This document shows positions 1-14,988 of a stretch of DNA of 64,000 nucleotides, piece by piece. The position numbers and the translations under genes are program-made. Numbering within the stretch: position 1 is the first letter of the stretch; each line of letters opens with the position of its first letter. Location: NCBI GenBank assembly GCA_051294375.1, contig CM119267.1, positions 12,177,692 to 12,241,691 on the forward strand, in the 5' to 3' direction. The stretch is from Paraspadella gotoi. Lineage: Eukaryota > Chaetognatha. Under the pieces are notes generated by a model, which had not been told where the DNA came from, did not search any database, and saw only the letters and a list, made by a program, of their open reading frames with translations.

Positions 1-249
1 GCTGCATACACTACGCCACGCTAATTTTCATCGTGTCGTAAATCGTTTTTCCAATTGGCTAAATTTTTCTTTTGACAACTTTTTTAAGACCTTCGCGACG
101 ATATTTTGGAATATCAAGACATGGAGGTACAACAGTGAAACCAAAAATTCCTAAAAAAAAAACATAAAAAAAAAAATATTCAAGTAATTATTTAAATACA
201 GCGACGAGAGAGAAAGGAGTGATTGTTTGCCTAAAGGGCGACCGGTACG
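1..249. other. 3' flank of the minus-strand PDZ-tail gene
   Basis: This AT-rich stretch lies downstream of the stop codon at 250-252 on the minus strand, so it is probably 3' UTR and flank. I see no clear canonical AATAAA polyadenylation signal on the minus strand and no gene. Confidence 0.4.
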
Positions 250-800
250 TCACACGGTCGTTTCAGAGTTGGGAGCGAAGTTTTCGGGCAGCGTATAGTT
301 TCTTGGGAGGGAGTTGCACGGGTACGCGGTTCTTTGGTCATCCTGCGGGGTGTAGCCGTGCTTCTGTTGCTGCTGGGTCGGCGCGGCGATCACGCCGTTG
401 CCCCGGCAGGCAGCTTCGAGGACACCGGGGCCGACTAGCGACGGCGTCTCATTCTGTCCCGTGTAAAAGGTAGCGGGATCGTAGGAGATCGTAGACGCGC
501 CGTTGGAAGTGTCGCCGCCGCCTCCTCCGTTGCTCCGCCGGCCGAACTCGTTGACGACCGGCTTCAGATATGCGGAGGAGGAGTTCGGCGGCAGAACGTG
601 CGGCGGGAGGGAGCCGGTGGCGTCGGACGCGACGACGACGACGGGGGGATAGTCGAGTAGCGACTGGGGAACGTCGCAGGCGGAGTGGCCGAAGGAGAAG
701 GAGCGGGAGAGCGGACCGGGTGGCGGTAGACCACCCCCGCCGACGCCACCGCCTCGCCGAGACAGAGTGGGAGTGGTTTTAATCTTTCCCATTCCGCTGC
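250..800 (-). CDS. Last coding exon of a low-complexity cytoplasmic tail ending in a PDZ ligand
   Basis: The exon starts after a strong acceptor (pyrimidine tract then CTGTCAG) and enters in phase 1. It joins the 1120-1960 exon to give the junction G-Y-G-T-I-G-S-G-M-G-K. It encodes about 182 residues rich in Gly, Pro and Ser, with SRRGGGVGGGG, DYPPVVVV and an SYDPATFY stretch. It ends PNSETTV followed by a stop. The last four residues, ETTV, are a class I PDZ-binding motif (S/T-x-V at the C-terminus), which in known families tethers membrane receptors to scaffold proteins. There is no recognisable globular domain. The exon may be the C-terminus of the GPCR encoded upstream on this strand (TM7 exon at 6993-7126) or of a different membrane protein. 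Coding status is well supported by the long open frame, splice site and phase agreement; identity is unknown. Confidence 0.62.
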
Positions 801-1119
801 CTGACAGAGACAGAGACAAAATCCGGTGTCCAGTTTGAAGAGACGGGAGAAACTAAGAAATAGGCATACTACGTGCACGTCGGAATTTGAAAGATAGATG
901 TTTATTGTTTAATGGTTTGGTAGGAAAATAAAAATAGTATTCTCTTCCCAAAATTAACGTGAATTTTACGAGACTTTACGCTGTCCAATTCAACAATTAT
1001 ATTTTTAATAAGTAATAAGTTATTACACTTATTTTTAAACTACTCCGTGCAAATATAAAAACTAAAATAAGAAAAAAAAAGAACGTGACTTACTTAAGAC
1101 AAGTGGCGCCACATCTCAC
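801..1119 (-). other. Intron of the PDZ-tail gene
   Basis: This stretch is bounded by a GTGAGA donor at 1119 and the CTGTCAG acceptor at 803. It is AT-rich and nothing else is visible. If the intron is retained, the upstream frame ends shortly after, at the TAA at 1094-1096 (G-E-M-W-R-H-L-S then stop). Confidence 0.55.
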
Positions 1120-1960
1120 CTATGGTGCCGTAACCGGAAGACGGCTGCCCACCTATCGCCGCTTGTCGCTGCTCTGGAAATCTCGTCGGAAGCGCGAAGG
1201 GCGTGGAAAGAAAGTCACTTTTAGGTTCGACGACGCCGCCCGCGCCGCCCGCGACGCCGCTCGGCCTCGTAATGCCGCCTCGCGCCTGAGGTGCCGTCCC
1301 GACTTCGGCCCCGGAACCCATGGCGGCGACGTCGGGGCGCCAGTGGATCGGAGGAACCGTCGGCTGCGGAGGCGCCTCCGATTCGCCGGTCTCTCGAGCG
1401 TAGGCCTGGTTCATGACGGCGGCGGCCGCGGCGGCTGCTGCGGAGGCGTGTCCGGCGGCCGCTTGCTGCGCCTGATGCAGCGCCGCTAGATCCTGCGCCA
1501 GAAGCGGCGTTTCCGAGGCGTCGCTCTTGGATCGCGCGTGACGCGGGCGCTTCAGCGAGCGCTTCCCGGGGCCGCCACGGTGCTTGGAAGGCGGCGTCGC
1601 TTGCAGTTGCTGATGCAAATGCTGCTGTTGCTGTTGTTGCTGCTGCAGTTGTTGCTGGTGCTCCAAATGCATCTGGTGCATGTGCTGCTGGTGCTGCTGA
1701 TGCTGAAGGGCGTCGTGATACGACGGCGGCGGGGCGTTAACGCCGCCGCCGCCGCCGCCGCCGAATCCCTGACTCGGTTTCTGCGTTCCGGGCGACGAGG
1801 ACGCCTTCGCGCTTGACGGCGGCGTCGGTCCGCCGCCCGTCATGTGATCGCTGGCGACGCCGCCACCCGAGGAAGACATCAAAACGGCGCCGCCTGGGTT
1901 GTACGTCAGGCGCTGTCCGTCCGGCGTCTTTAGACTAGACTTAGGGCTTCGGTCGAGAAT
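1120..1960 (-). CDS. Large low-complexity exon (poly-Gln/His, poly-Ala, poly-Gly) of the PDZ-tail gene
   Basis: The acceptor TTCTTGACAG is followed by an open frame entering in phase 0, I-L-D-R-S-P-K-S-S-L-K. The two other entry phases hit stops within about 40 bases, so the frame is certain if this is an exon. It encodes 280 residues and leaves in phase 1 at an excellent donor (ATAG|GTGAGA). Visible elements in order are a poly-Gly run, a PPPSYHDAL segment resembling a PPxY WW-domain ligand, a His/Gln-rich segment of about 45 residues with a Q8 run, a basic patch KRSLKRPRHARSKSD, and an Ala8 run. The composition suits a disordered cytoplasmic or nuclear region. I do not recognise the family. 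The strong codon-level openness over 840 bases inside AT-rich DNA supports real coding. Confidence 0.68.
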
Positions 1961-2010
1961 CTGTCAAGAATTGTGATGTTTGGATGTTTCGTTGTTAAGA
2001 TTGTTCATTT

Positions 2011-2111
2011 CTTCCTTCCTTCCTTCCTTCCTTCCCTTCCTTCCTGTCCTTCCTTCCTTCCTTCCTTCCTTCCTCCTCCTTCCTCCTTCCTTCCTTCCTT
2101 CCATCCATCCA
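2011..2111. repeat. (TTCC)n microsatellite
   Basis: About 100 bases of TTCC-type tetranucleotide repeat with a few interruptions, grading into CCAT units. It lies in the intron between the 2122-2283 and 1120-1960 exons, so on the minus strand it reads as a purine tract downstream of the donor. Confidence 0.9.
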
Positions 2112-2121
2112 TTTCACTCAC

Positions 2122-2283
2122 TTGTCCGTGAACTATCGGCGGAGCCGTCGGGTGCAGCGGCGACCGATCCGGCCCCAATCCTCCCTGGACGAGGCCGCCG
2201 TTTTGTCCGCCGGGCGCGAAGCCGGCGTGCGACGCCCGAGTCAGGGCGAATTTGCGGCGCCCCGTCGACGCCGCCGTGGATCT
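2122..2283 (-). CDS. Basic/Gly-rich exon of the PDZ-tail gene (frame ambiguous)
   Basis: In the frame that leaves in phase 0 (required by the next exon) it reads 54 residues, from R-S-T-A-A-S-T-G-R-R-K-F to A-P-P-I-V-H-G-Q, then a strong GTGAGT donor. An in-frame TAG lies immediately upstream, so the acceptor must be the AG of that TAG (2284-2286), which has a poor pyrimidine tract. A second frame is also open (A-P-Q-P-S-T-E-V-E-I-H-G-G) with a better acceptor at CCCCAAG, but it leaves in phase 1 and does not fit the next exon. Entry in phase 0 matches the exit phase of the GPCR TM7 exon, allowing a single gene. Confidence 0.48.
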
Positions 2284-2710
2284 CTACTTCCGTCGAGGGT
2301 TGAGGAGCACTTGGGGTGAAATGGGGGGGGGGGTAGTTTTCGGTGGGGAAAGAAAAAAATGAGCTTGATGTGAGTGGTCGTTGTTTTCTTTATTTTAGTT
2401 CGTTTTTAATAATCTTACGGTCTTGGGGGTTTTAAATAACTATACTGTGGCGCGAGTCTTGATTCAAAGCTTGCTGACTCTGCAATGCATTGTCCACCAT
2501 AGTTTCTTCAGGAGCAAGAGAGTTTTTTTATTTAATAAATAAATAAGAATAAAAAGTGAAAAAAAGAACAAAATATTTATACAAATAAAGAGCGAGACAG
2601 ACAGTGAGATAGAGAAAAAGAAAAAAAGGAGAGCGAGAAAAAGAGAGTTCTTGAGAAAGAATAGCTTAATTTTTTTCATTGCCAAATTCTAAAGGCGCGA
2701 TTTCAGTATC

Positions 2711-3979
<1,269 letters not shown>

Positions 3980-4023
3980 ACGAATCTTATTTTCTTTTTT
4001 TTTCGTTCTTTCCGACTGACAGT

Positions 4024-4027
4024 TTCT

Positions 4028-4103
<76 letters not shown>
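4024..4103. repeat. (CT)n microsatellite
   Basis: About 80 bases of CT dinucleotide with one phase slip. It lies just downstream, in minus-strand terms, of the donor of the 4148-4285 exon. Confidence 0.93.
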
Positions 4104-4106
<3 letters not shown>

Positions 4107-4147
4107 TCCGCGTCCCCGTCCCCGGGAAAAAAGGGGTCGTTCCTTAC

Positions 4148-4285
4148 CTTTCCCATGGGAGGGCGTTGCGGTTTTCCCGGTCATTTGAGCGGAAACAGCG
4201 GCAGCGGCGGCTGCCGCGGCGGCGGCGGCGGCGGCGGCGTCGGAAGCTGTCGTTCCGTTGCCTTCTGTACGATCCAAAGTTTGAT
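4148..4285 (-). CDS. Candidate cassette exon with a (GCC)n core
   Basis: Good splice sites bound 138 bases: acceptor TTTTTTTCCAG and donor AAAG|GTAAGG. The length is 46 codons, so inclusion or skipping keeps frame. Three readings exist. Entry in phase 0, which fits the TM7 exon, gives I-K-L-W-I-V-Q-K then a Pro run and a TGA stop after 34 codons. Entry in phase 1 gives Q-T-L-D-R-T-E-G-N-G-T-T then a poly-Ala run. Entry in phase 2 gives S-N-F-G-S-Y-R-R-Q-R-N-D-S-F then an Arg run. The first would give the GPCR a short alternative C-terminus. Which frame is used cannot be decided without transcripts. Confidence 0.42.
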
Positions 4286-4805
4286 CTGGAAAAAAAGGAA
4301 AGGAAAAAATTTTGTTATACAAAATAACATAAATTCTACTTTGCGATTTGTAATAAAAGTTGTTTTTTTTCGGTTTATCGGGTTAAGTAGTCACCACTGT
4401 ACTAAAAGTTTCATATCAATCCTCTTCTTCAAAAAGAAAAAAAAAGAAAAAAATATGTTTTTACCTAAAAGTTTTTTTTAAAATCTCATCGTTCATTTCT
4501 CTCAAAATTGTTGCCAATTTCGCAGCGCCAGAGTCCTTGCCCTCCTGACCCATATGACACACACCCTCTCTAACCCCCCCCCCGCCAACGTGGAAACAGG
4601 CCCCGAAATTCCCACGTTGCCGTCGTCATCAATTTCTTTCCGTCGTTTTCCCTTTTCCTCGTTTTTGAACCAAGGCACGCCTTCATTTTTTTTTCACTTC
4701 GCTGTTTTTCTCCCACTTTTTTTCTGAGGCTTTTTTGGATAGCTTATCCCTTTTCAGTTTTCACATTTCTCTGGGGTGTGACGATAAAATGACGCCGGTG
4801 ATGGA

Positions 4806-4840
<35 letters not shown>

Positions 4841-4967
4841 TTTCATCTACGAACTTCGTCCTCAAACGTCAAAATTTTGCTCTCGTCCATTGACGCGTGA
4901 TAAGTTTCAGGGTAAAATTAATAATAATAAAATAAATAAATAAAAAAAAATATTTAAACTTTTATAC

Positions 4968-5045
4968 CTGCACTCACCACCTTATGTCACTGGAGCGTTA
5001 TACTGGCACCATCATACTTAAATCGGAGTGACCGCAAGTGGACAG
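4968..5045 (-). mobile_element. SINE family C fragment (3' part)
   Basis: The text from the CACTCACCACCTTATGTCAC region to GAGTGACCGCAAGTGG resembles the block at 45260-45337 of the fuller family C copy, with scattered substitutions. The tRNA-like part is missing and other sequence follows, as if a deletion or insertion had split the element. The remaining part seems to be at 6003-6095. Confidence 0.45.
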
Positions 5046-5689
5046 TATCAGTAATTAGTAGAGCGTAGTGAAAGTTACGTACGAAAATTCTTAAAGTTAA
5101 TTATGAATAACATACCATCAGTGAACATTAATTTGTAAAAAAAAGTTTTTTAATTTTCGCATTTTTATATATAGTAGGGGATATTTTAAAGGACTATTTT
5201 TGCAAACGTTTTCAAAATTTGAAAAAAGCACAATTTGTATTCAGAGATGAGGAAAATATTCATTTTTGACTACCGGGATAAAAGATTTGCATTCGCCAGG
5301 TCAAAACCAAACGGTAGTTAAAATGATGGTAAAAAATTTAAAAATTGAAAAAACGAGCCCTGTCCAACAATTAGGTTAACATTCCAGTATAAAAGGAGAT
5401 AGACCGACGCGGGTCTATTACCCCTCTCCTCTCATTCACCTCCTCTTCATCCTCCTCCCAAGGATTCGGGGCCGCGTTCACGAGATTCAGTTCACCTTTT
5501 CTCTTCTCCCCTTTTTTTACCCTCATGATTTTGTCGCCGTATAGATATAGATATAGATACCTTCTCAGAGCATTCATTTTTCTGAATCTTTAGAAGATAT
5601 TTTTTATTAATATAATACTAAATTTTATTTAATTATTTATTTTTTAATTTTCATTCATTTTTAAAAATTAAGGGTTAAAAATTAGAAAA

Positions 5690-5830
5690 ACTATATTTAA
5701 TATATAAAAAGTTAATTTTCAGCTTAAAATATAGCTTTTTCTGATTTTTGAAGGAATTTTTCAAAAAGAGTTATATTTCTTTTCATCAACTTTTTATGAC
5801 GAATCCGAATCTGCAAAAAAATCTTAGAAA
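5690..5830. repeat. AT-rich dispersed repeat shared with 19.0 kb
   Basis: The order of words such as TTTTCAGCTTAAAATATAG, a TTTTCTTTTCATCAACTTTT segment and GAATCTG recurs at about 19035-19170, inside element F1. The match is approximate and AT-rich, so the boundaries are uncertain. Confidence 0.4.
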
Positions 5831-6002
5831 AAACTGTTCTAAAACTTTAACATTTATACTATGTATAAATATGGCCTAATGTGTAAATAGTGAAATTTAT
5901 AATATTTTTTTTATACAGAAATGTCGATTAGCATAATGTTGTTCGTTCCTCACTTTTAGAATTTTAATTAAAGTTAAATTTAGAAATTTTACTACTCCAT
6001 AG

Positions 6003-6095
6003 TAATTAGCTGTCCAAGCTGTGGGGTCTAGCTGGAAGGGAGAGTGCTATACGGGAAAAGATTTCGGGATATAGTCACCTTACTTATTCGAACTT
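6003..6095 (-). mobile_element. SINE family C fragment (tRNA-related part)
   Basis: TTAGCTGTCCAAGC followed by a GCTATACGGGA block matches the 45372-45425 region of the fuller family C copy. Together with 4968-5045 it represents a broken SINE whose two parts are now about 950 bases apart. Confidence 0.45.
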
Positions 6096-6424
6096 ACCCC
6101 TAGATCTCGAGGTGGAATTGGTGAGTCTTTCTCGAGATTGACTCCTGTCGATCTCTTTGTAGTCGTTGGAATCGTCGAAGAGAAGGTCGCTGGGCGGAGG
6201 CTGGTTGGGTCGGCAGTGGTGGAGGACAACCTGGGGGGGGGGGTTGAAAGTGGTGGTAGGACCAGGGGTAGATTTTGCTATGTTTTTATAATTTTTTACA
6301 GCACTACAGTAAAAATCGTGCCCCGACGTTTGCTAAAATCAGTTATTAATTGCAATTAAATTTAAAAAATCACGATGACTAAAAAAAACCAAGAAAAAAG
6401 GGTTTTTAGTCAAAATTTTATAAA

Positions 6425-6690
6425 ATAAGCTCCTTTTATTTTGATGCTGGGCGGAGTACAACATAGTATTCCCCGATCTAATACTTAAGGGAGTGGTCTT
6501 TTTATACAATTCTTTGAAATATTTTACCACTTCATTAATAGGGAAGCCAGGTATTCTGGGAGTGAATAAACTAAACTGTGAGAGTTTTGATTGAAAGCTT
6601 GCAGGGACCTGCTATGTCATTATCTTGGAGGCCTTAAGTAGTTTATTTAAGAATGGATAATTTTTATATTGGTTGAACCAATTTCATAGA
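6425..6690. repeat. Dispersed repeat H, copy 1
   Basis: It shares with 7690-7960 a run of matching words in the same order: GTATTCCCCGATCTAATACT, AAGGGAGTGGTCTTTT, GATTGAAAGCTTGCAGGGAC, GGAGGCCTTAA and GGATAATTTTTATATTGGTT. Shorter relatives are at 25925-26097 and 34262-34370. No coding capacity or terminal repeats are evident. Confidence 0.72.
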
Positions 6691-6992
6691 AATCAAATTA
6701 TAACCCATCTCATCTTTAACACCGCAACTACGATTAAATTTTAGAATCCTTATTTGGATAATTTTTTACAATAATTTTTGCATTACAGATTTTTAGATAC
6801 ATATATTAAAATTATATGCTTTTGCTAGAATAACTTACCAAAATTTTTTTTGGAAAATTTAAAACAGACCAAAACACTTAAGAGTTCAAAAATGCTTAAA
6901 CACCAATAAACATTAATTTAAAGTATTCATCTTGAGTTACAATTTGAGAAAGGGTTGGGAAAGAGCCATCGGAAGCGTGGCTCTTGACTCAC

Positions 6993-7126
6993 GTATTTTA
7001 GCATTGCTCTGAAGGCCGGATTGACGGAGGCGAAGACAAGGAGGTTGACGGAAGAGTTGATGGTGAGGAGCATGACCGAGAGCGCGAAGATCCGTCGCAC
7101 AGCGGGGATCGACATCATTGTGGATT
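6993..7126 (-). CDS. GPCR exon: TM7 and helix 8 region
   Basis: The acceptor CTCTCCAG is followed by an open frame entering in phase 1 (joining the G from the TM6 exon) and leaving in phase 0 at a perfect TAC|GTGAGT donor. It encodes E-S-T-M-M-S-I-P-A-V-R-R-I-F then the TM7 helix. The core TM7 sequence is N-S-S-V-N-L-L-V-F-A-S-V-N-P-A-F-R. In FMRFamide-receptor-like GPCRs the NPxxY motif is commonly replaced by NSSVNF-type sequence, and this copy fits that pattern, with N-S-S-V-N-L-L-V-F in place of a canonical NPxxY. If the donor is not used, the frame reads on K-Y-V-S-Q-E-P-R-F-R and stops 16 codons later, giving a very short tail. Confidence 0.82.
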
Positions 7127-7313
7127 CTGGAGAGTGGGGGTAGTAAGGCGGGACAAAATTTACAATATAAAATTGTCTGTAACATAAGTCTTTTTTGTCC
7201 TTCTTCAACTAAATTGATTTATAATATTAAACTTATTGAAACATAGAACCATTTTAGTATTTGATAGTTAGTAGAACAGATTTGTGATTTAACAACGATT
7301 TTATTTAATAAAC

Positions 7314-7352
7314 GGACATGATTCGTCTTTGTTTTAAAGTCTTCATCAGCGC
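7314..7352 (-). ncRNA. Hammerhead-ribozyme-like motif (left arm)
   Basis: On the minus strand the order is GCG, CTGATGA, a stem of GACTTT facing AAAGAC with one mismatch, then GAATCATGTCC. The canonical core is CUGAUGA, stem II, GAAA, stem III and UH. Here the GAAA box reads GAAT, so cleavage activity is doubtful. It is the mirror of the right-arm motif. Confidence 0.5.
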
Positions 7353-7372
7353 TTTGACAGCGCTTTGTCAAA

Positions 7373-7411
7373 GTGCTGATGAAGACTTGAAAACAAAGTC
7401 GAATCATGTCC
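7373..7411 (+). ncRNA. Hammerhead-ribozyme-like motif (right arm)
   Basis: CTGATGA at 7376-7382 is followed by stem II, GACTT pairing with AAGTC across a short loop, then GAATCATGTCC. Only the last base of the GAAA box differs from the hammerhead consensus. The same downstream ATGTCC and TTATTAAATAAA text occurs next to the other copies in the window, so this is one family. Probably inactive, with a weak stem I. Confidence 0.52.
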
Positions 7412-7689
7412 TTTTATTAAATAAATCGTGGAATCACAAATCTGTTCTACTAATCACCATACACAACGAGAAAAAAGGATTAATAGTATTTGATTGTAAA
7501 AAAAAATAGGAAACAAATTTTGTATTCAGAATTTTTAAGAATACTAAAGAGATTACAAAATAGATTGTTAAATTTTAGATGTTGTAAAAATTTTATAAAA
7601 TTAAAAAAAAAAATTAACTATAATATATAATAAATATTTATTAAATGAATGGATAATTTTCATATTGGTTGTACCAAATTCATAAAATT

Positions 7690-7960
7690 TATCTTTTTGT
7701 ATTTTGATGCTGACAAAGTAAATATAGTATTCCCCGATCTAATACTTAAGGGAGTGGTCTTTTCATACAATTGAAACATTCATTGGGAGTGATAGACAAG
7801 ACTGTGAGAGAGTCTTGATTGAAAGCTTGCAGGGACCAGCTATATCATTATCTTGTAAGAGTGATGGAGGCCTTAAACCACCAAAGCCTGTCCAAAGTCA
7901 GACGCAAGAAAGCTTATTTATTAAACGAATGGATAATTTTTATATTGGTTCTACCTTAAT
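7690..7960. repeat. Dispersed repeat H, copy 2
   Basis: Same ordered words as 6425-6690, about 1.27 kb away in direct orientation, with an extended GGAGGCCTTAAACCACCAAA segment shared with 34268. Confidence 0.72.
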
Positions 7961-8059
7961 CATTTTTATGATCTCTAATAGACACTTGACCAATATCTAC
8001 AGGAATATCAGACATCTTCGAGTTTTCAACATCTGCCTTAGTTTTAGTGGTTAGCAGGG

Positions 8060-8167
<108 letters not shown>

Positions 8168-8609
8168 CTCATTTCTGTTCCCGTGACACTTTCACACTTT
8201 TTTTTTCTCGTCAGTCCGAAGGCCGAGGTTTATCTTCTGTACGACCTTCTCAAAATTGTCTTCACTTTCGTCAAACACGAAAAAACTCAGTTTATTTTTT
8301 TACACGAACGAAAATCTCACCAGTTTTCTCTAGACGTTCATTTACTGCTCGTGAGTGATTTCATCTTTAAAAGTCACAAATCACGCACCCCCCCTTCGCC
8401 TCATCGCTCTGTCTACGCTTGACCAATCTCGCCACCGCGCCGGCGCCTCCCACTTCCGCGTCACCGAACCGGAAACCGCGCCCTCTTTTTCTCCAACGCG
8501 GTCAGCGAGAAAATCGCAAATTCGGAGGAGAAAGCCGAAGGGGGCGGATTAGGGGGGTCAATCTGGGGCCTTTTCGTGACGTTGTAACTTGAAACAGGTT
8601 GAAGAGGTG

Positions 8610-8615
8610 TGAGAG

Positions 8616-8672
<57 letters not shown>
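8610..8672. repeat. (GA)n microsatellite
   Basis: GA array with one phase slip near its start, located in the intron between the TM6 and TM7 exons. Confidence 0.93.
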
Positions 8673-8674
<2 letters not shown>

Positions 8675-8940
8675 GGAGGACTCATACGGTGACGTACTTG
8701 AGACTAAGTGTGACTTCCTATGCCGTTGCCTGTTAAACTATATTCTGAAAGAATCAGTATCAGTTATTTTTCCTAATGCAATAAATATTAAAAAAAACTT
8801 TGATTTTTTCCTCCTCGTTTGAGTATTTTACTTAAAATAGTGTTTTGAGGAAGAACGAAATAATGTAAAAAAGGCATGATCGCCAATAACGATTCACCGT
8901 CCTAATGATCGTCATCTTCTCACATCATCCGTTGTCTCAC

Positions 8941-9046
8941 CTGAGCTACTGACGGTTACGATAGCGATGGTGACCACTTGCAACATTTGGCCAGAGAAGT
9001 TAAAGACGAGGAAGAGGAACATTTTGATGATGCACGCCAACGTCAT
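8941..9046 (-). CDS. GPCR exon: TM6
   Basis: The acceptor TTTTTCCCCAG leads into M-T-L-A-C-I-I-K-M-F-L-F-L-V-F-N-F-S-G, entering in phase 0 and leaving in phase 1 at AGCTCAG|GTGAGA. The segment is a hydrophobic helix of about 25 residues in the position and style of TM6, preceded by where the basic end of loop 3 should be. Entry in phase 2 would meet an immediate stop, so an intervening exon is needed after the TM5 exon, which leaves in phase 2. The candidate at 20621-20690 satisfies both phases. The CWxP motif usual in class A is absent. Confidence 0.78.
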
Positions 9047-13264
<4,218 letters not shown>

Positions 13265-13670
13265 TTAGGGTGAGGCATCGTCTGCCCATTGCCTGCGCAA
13301 GGGTCTCCGCCTGACTCGTTGAGTGGAGATAGGTGAATCATTGTGCGGACGTGGGGGAGACGGGGCCTCCACCACGTTTTTGATAAGCGAATCATAGCTT
13401 GGAGGGAGATCAAATCGTCCTCCAACACGGTTCAAAGAGGGCTCAAGAGCTTTGATGTAGATTGCCTCTCTAATACCTCTTGTGAACCAATTTTGGTCAT
13501 GAGTCAGCACGAGACAGTCCGACTCTTTGAATACATGGCCAGTATTTGCCGTGTGCTCGGCAACAGCAGATAGATAATGCCCTCGGGAATCGCGGTAAGA
13601 TTTCGTATGCTGCTGGAAGCGGGCTGCCAGAGACGTGTCTGTCTCGCCCACGTATGCTGCTGTACAAGGC
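13265..13670 (-). pseudogene. Penelope-like retroelement fragment: C-terminal GIY-YIG endonuclease
   Basis: The minus-strand frame reads C-T-A-A-Y-V-G-E-T then L-A-A-R-F-Q-Q-H, an alpha-helical region ending R-G-I-R-E-A-I-Y-I-K-A-L, and P-S-L-N-R. This is the second half of the GIY-YIG nuclease (the YIG-like Y-V-G, an Arg helix, the catalytic Glu in REAIYIK, and the Asn). The N-terminal GIY part and all reverse transcriptase are missing, so the copy is 5'-truncated at about 13670. It is about 60 percent similar by eye to the copy at 26729-27260. In Penelope-like elements this nuclease makes the target nick for retrotransposition. A (GA)n array follows the stop at 13046-13127. Confidence 0.85.
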
Positions 13671-14394
13671 GCTGGTTGAGGGTAGGTCGTGAGAGAAGGC
13701 TGACGAGTAGGGCGGTGAGGAAAGTGAAGGTAGGCGCGGAGTAAACACGACGTAACAACGACTCGAATCTCGAGTCTCGACGGAAATCGACTTCGACGCT
13801 TCTTATTAAAAGCAAGACGAACGACGTCCATAAAAATCCACGACGAAGACGAAGAAGAAGAAGACGACGTCGAAACTCCTTCTCTGCTCTTCACCAAGAG
13901 AGCGTCCCCTTTGCAGGGCGCGCTTTTTTTCATTTTTTTTTCTTAGAATCGGGAGCAGAAATCGAGAAAACTTAGGGAGTAAGGTGATTTTTTTTTTCCT
14001 TCGAATATGTAATTTTTTATGTTAATGTTCTTGCAGCGCCTGAATTCTAAATTTTTTTCCCTTTCATTTATTTCTTTCTTCAGTTTTTTATCTTTTTGTT
14101 TCTTTACTCTCTATCTTTCTTTCTTTCTTTCTTACTTGCTCTTCCTTTCTTTTTTTTTCTACTCTCCTCTCACAATAGCCTCTCAAGTTTCCTCGCTCCT
14201 CTCCAATCCTCTCTTTTTCTCCGCCTCGAATCAACCTTTATCCGCAACCCTCCCCCCGTAAAAGCCAAATCCCCCCACATCGAAAAATCCCCGAAGCGTT
14301 TTTATTTTCTCCCTCAATCTCGGCGTCGGCCTCGCATTCGTCAAAGGAGGAGAACCTTTAGTCGGAAATGACACGTGGGGTGGGGATCGGTGGG

Positions 14395-14890
14395 GGGTGG
14401 TTCACGGAAGGGATTGGAGAAGAGGAGGGGAAGGAAAGGAAAATGGGGAAGGGATTGAGGAAGGGGGGGGAATGAAAGGAAAATAGGGGAAGGGATTGGA
14501 GGAAGAGGGGGAAGGAAAGGAAAATGGGGGAAGGTTGGAGGAAGAAGGGGGAAGGAAATGAAAATGGGGGAAGGGATAGTAGGAAGAGGAGGGGAAGGAA
14601 AGAAAAGGGGGGAAGGGATGGGAGGAAGAAGGGGGAAGGAAAGGAAAATGGGGGAAGGGATATGGAGGAAGAGGAGGGGAAGGAAAGGAAAAGGGGGGAA
14701 GGGATGGGGGAGAGGGGGGAAGGAAAGGAAAATGGGGAAGGTGGTAGTAGGAAGAGGAGGGGAAGGAAAGGAAAACTGGGGAAGGGATATTGTGAGGAGT
14801 GAGGATGGGAAGGAAAGGAAATTTGGGGAAGGATGGAGGAAGAGGGGAAAGTAAAGGAAAATGGGGGAAGGGAATGCAGGGAAAAAGAGT
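14395..14890. repeat. Purine-only minisatellite (G-rich)
   Basis: About 500 bases with almost no pyrimidines, made of imperfect repeats of GGAGGAAGAGGGGAAGGAAA and AAAATGGGGAAGGGAT-type modules, roughly a dozen copies of 35-50 bases. The upstream 14040-14260 stretch is the opposite, pyrimidine-rich. Long reading frames here are products of composition. Confidence 0.9.
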
Positions 14891-14988
14891 TGTTAGTTTT
14901 CCTTTTTTTTTCGATGCGTTATTTGTTTGAGGTAGAAAATGAATTGTTTGTTAACATACAACTTCTTTTATTATGAAATATAAATTTC

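Larger units (their letters stand above)
4286..6992. other. AT-rich intronic stretch with repeat debris
   Basis: There is no convincing exon here. It holds a (GTC)n run at about 4806-4840, two separated fragments of SINE family C (4968-5045 and 6003-6095), an AT-rich repeat shared with 19.0 kb (5690-5830) and a dispersed repeat at 6425-6690. A poly-C run is at 4567-4575. Confidence 0.6.
7262..7457. repeat. Long imperfect inverted repeat of Penelope-like terminal sequence
   Basis: Two arms of about 95 bases face each other around a short centre near 7358-7368. Each arm contains a hammerhead-like motif followed outward by a segment resembling TTTATTAAATAAATCGT and then by shared text around GAATCACAAATCTGTTCTAC. 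Arms differ by a few substitutions. The layout looks like two oppositely oriented fragments of one retroelement end joined head to head, and the transcript of either strand could fold into a long hairpin. Confidence 0.8.
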
